From Apiospora phragmitis (lineage: Eukaryota; Ascomycota; Sordariomycetes; Amphisphaeriales; Apiosporaceae): DNA of 64,000 bases. The notes below the pieces were generated by a model. The model was not told the DNA's origin. It was given only the letters and a program-made list of their open reading frames with translations, and did not search any database. Position 1 is the first letter of the stretch. Every line of letters begins with the position of its first letter. Made by a program: the position numbers and the translations under genes. Below are positions 61,335 through 64,000 of the stretch, piece after piece. The stretch is taken from positions 1,054,001-1,118,000 of the forward strand of contig JAQQWL010000005.1 of NCBI GenBank assembly GCA_038363925.1, read 5' to 3'.

Positions 61335-62943
61335 GTTTTAGTAATTTCAATATATATCTAATGCTGGTGAATCAGTGATCAATTGGGCCCTTGTTCATTT
61401 TCCGTTTTTCTTCTCCAAATGTTAAAGCTTCCCTTGTTTAGGCAACCAGCAAACGTTTGTGGTAGTCAGCCAACAAGACAGGGGGTTGGCTCCCCGTCAA
61501 TTCCCTAGCGACTTACTAAAATCGCAAGCGGCCCGAACCGCTTCGGAGCCGAAAGGTTACCCAGCAGATGTCACCCAATAGACGAAGAGGTCTCATCTCA
61601 TCTCATGCTTTGCAACTCTGTCATATGATAGGTTGTGTGCATGATGCATTAACCACAATCGAACTGCTATGCACCGCGCTATATGAATCTCAATTTCTCA
61701 CACGTCCCTCCAGCTCGAAATCGTCAGAGGCGCAGACTCGGAATGATCTCTAGACGTGCGGCGCAGGGGTAAGCAGTTACAAGAAGAATAGAGTATGTTT
61801 CAAATAACAGAGACGGGGGCGAGCAATTGCTAAATAAAGTAGAGCCAGGACCTGGCTGTATTAGAAATGTTGCATGGGCGCGGAAAGTACCGCACGTACA
61901 TACATTATGGAGAAGTTGGCTAGGTGACAACGATTGGCCATCTGACCATGCATGTGTTGATCTCTTCCTGTCCGGCTCAATGCCAAGATACCCAGCCCGG
62001 TGGAAAGGAAGTACAGAACGGGCGTACAGAACGGGCGTATCACCCGAAGGAGGCATTGACCAAAAAGGATGCGTTGAGCGTCACCCCGAGCTTGATCCAA
62101 AGACGTATAAGTATGGCTCTTGATGCAGAATACCCTGGTAGTTCAAGTAAGCAGGCGGGGTTTGTCAATGCATATTTCCACAAAACGACGGAACTACCCA
62201 GGACAGAGTCCGCTCCCTCTCCCTTCCCACGAGCAGAGGCATACAGACTGCACTCGATATCTACACTCAAGCATTATTCGGTCTGCCGTATTTCCTTTTG
62301 TTCGCTTCTCTAACCTAGGAAGCACGGCTTCAGAGGACCGCTTGCTCTCGGTTCTTCCGATTCTGATTGCCACATCCCTGGCAGCAGACTCCATGTAATA
62401 GGAAACGTGTTGGCTTCTCGATGACTTCGCAAGTCAGGAGCGGGGTATCTCAGACATCTCAAACAGAAGCCATGCAGGAGCTGCCAAGGAAAGTGTATTC
62501 GTTGCTTGAACCGGTAACTGTCGATAACAAGCTGACAGGGTCCGAGATAAGGGGCCCGATGCAGGTCCTCGGCGGGGCGGCCAGTAGTAACAGCGTACGT
62601 TGCCGCTCTGGTGGATCGCGGACCCAGGTCCCCGAGCCATCGACCTCGACAGGGGGGTATCTGCAATGGCACAGCAGTCGGGACAGAGGCCAAGACTAGA
62701 TCGTCCGGATCTCGTAGATCATGCTAAGGAGATGTCCCATCATGATGGGCGATCGCTGGTCTGATGGGACTCCGTCCCCCTTACTGGCTTGGATCTCCCC
62801 CATCCCTTTGTTTGGGAGCCCTCCCTTTGTCCCCCTCCTTGCGTATATAGAGACCTCCCTCGCAACCTTCTCGTGGTATCTATAAACAGAAGGCACCCGC
62901 CAATTTTATAACGTAACTTGAGGTTTTACCAAAGAAAACAACC
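61335..62943. promoter_or_regulatory. Divergent upstream region, reductase / O-methyltransferase
   Basis: No gene supported. About 200 bp before the methyltransferase start is the perfect 14-bp palindrome CCCATCATGATGGG (62736-62749), and a TATATA box lies near 62845. The palindrome could bind a dimeric regulator; this is position-based only. Confidence 0.4.
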
Positions 62944-64000
62944 ATGGCAAAAGCTATCGAGATCGAGGAGCCGGTCACCGTCACAGTGGCCACTGCCACC
63001 AGCCCATCCAACCTCGCGGCCGTCCCGCAGTTGATCAAGGAGCTGGCCGAAGGGGTCGGGTGTCTCGAATCTGGCTGCAATGAAGCACGGCAGGCCCTGG
63101 TCACCCAGGCACGCAGCTTGGTGCAGGCGCTGGAGACGCCCCGCGAGACTATGATCAAGCACTGCTGGGCGCAGCCCGCGGTCTTTGCTGCCATTCTCTG
63201 TGGCAACGAGTGTGGTCTTGTGAGTACATGAGCCTTCTTCATGTTTCTCTGGCAAGAAACTCCCAAGTGTGAAACGCATCCGTACCCGTCAAGCCAACTA
63301 AGCTGACCAAGCATTGTCATCGGTCGTTCGTAGTGGAAGTTGATGGCCAAGAACGGGGATAAGCCTCAGAAGGTCAAAGAGCTTGCCTGTGCACTTGGTG
63401 TTGATCCAGTCCTGTTGAGTAAGTAAAGATTCGAGTGCAAGTTTTCTCGTTTTCAGAAAGGGAATTATGAGAGGGAAAGGGAGAAACGAAAAGAAGTAGA
63501 AAGCTGACAATCGGCATGAAACAGGTCGCCTACTAAGGCACTTAGGCGCTATGGGCTACCTACTGGAAGTCGGCGAAGATGAGTATAAGCCCACAAGCTT
63601 TTCTCTATCCTTATCTCTGCCCATCATGAATGGGGGATATCCAGCCCTGTAAGGACAGAAGGCCCCTTCCCAAAACAGGACTACATGAAAAAAGCATCTC
63701 TCTAATATGACAAAAACTAGGATCACCATGGGTGGCCCTTCCTTCATCAATCTCCATGAGTACGAGCGCAGCCGGAACTGGAAGAATCCTACGGACGCCA
63801 AAGACAGCCCCCTGATGCACGCCCACAAGACAGACCTCAATTACTTCGACTTGGCCGCGTCCAGGGGCTACCTCGAGGATTTCAACAACCACATGGGCGG
63901 GTACCGCCAAGGTCGACTGCCTTGGATGGCCCCCGAATTTGTGCCTGTGCAAGAGGTGCTGATTAAAGGGGCGGATCAGAGTCCAGACGCCGTGTTCATG
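62944..64000 (+). CDS. O-methyltransferase (SAM-dependent, fungal COMT-like), 5' part only
   Basis: Runs off the window. Exons: 62944-63219, 63334-63418, 63525-63648, and 63721 onward, with consistent GT-AG introns of 114, 106 and 72 bp. The N-terminal helical region (ETMIKHCWAQPAVFAAILCG) is followed by a winged-helix dimerisation domain (KVKELACALGVDPVLLSRLL, HLGAMGYLLEVGEDEYKPT). Next comes the linker MGGPSFINLHEYERSRNWKN, typical of fungal small-molecule O-methyltransferases of the sterigmatocystin OMT group. The SAM-binding domain lies beyond the end. Some diterpenoid-pyrone clusters use an O-methyltransferase on the pyrone, but here 9 kb of other genes intervene, so membership is only a possibility. 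Confidence 0.85.

Overview
This window is nuclear DNA of a filamentous ascomycete. Genes carry short GT-AG introns (about 50-150 bp). A tRNA-Leu gene has an intron beside the anticodon. A fungal MBF subunit, HET and NR-PKS families are present, and an AT-rich transposon island shows the C-to-T decay typical of RIP (repeat-induced point mutation). The families fit Pezizomycotina, probably Sordariomycetes; I cannot name the genus.

Layout. 1-12.2 kb: a single-pass membrane protein (minus), a 9-kb gene-poor stretch, and an Mbp1-like APSES/ankyrin cell-cycle factor (minus) with a one-base frameshift. 13.6-17.4 kb: an ankyrin-repeat protein (plus), an unrecognised fungal protein (minus) and an intron-containing tRNA-Leu(AAG) (minus). 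18.3-53.5 kb: a meroterpenoid cluster of the diterpenoid-pyrone type. It holds a GGPP synthase, a UbiA prenyltransferase, an FAD epoxidase, a Pyr4-family terpene cyclase, an NR-PKS (SAT-KS-AT-PT-ACP-CMeT, no releasing domain) and, after a broken HET gene, a secretory FAD oxidoreductase. 53.9-64 kb: a decayed subtilase gene, a pepsin-like protease with one frameshift, an NmrA-like reductase, and the 5' part of an O-methyltransferase that runs off the window.

The cluster is cut between epoxidase and cyclase by an 11.7-kb AT-rich island (25.62-37.30 kb). Its history can be read from target-site duplications. A Fot1/pogo DNA transposon (TA duplication) was entered by a Ty3/Gypsy element (duplication CTTTC) and separately by a solo LTR (CCCGG). 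A further solo LTR (AAAAC) sits inside one Gypsy LTR. A weaker outer inverted-repeat pair may mark a still older host element.

Expected chemistry, inferred from described subglutinol/higginsianin-type pathways: the PKS makes a methylated alpha-pyrone, GGPP synthase supplies the C20 chain, the UbiA enzyme joins them, the flavoenzyme epoxidises the terminal olefin, and the membrane cyclase closes the decalin. The second FAD enzyme may tailor it, and perhaps the distant O-methyltransferase.

Caution: many conserved genes carry single-base lesions, mostly in short homopolymers (positions in the findings). Some are probably consensus errors. The subtilase and HET genes carry enough lesions to be plausible true pseudogenes.
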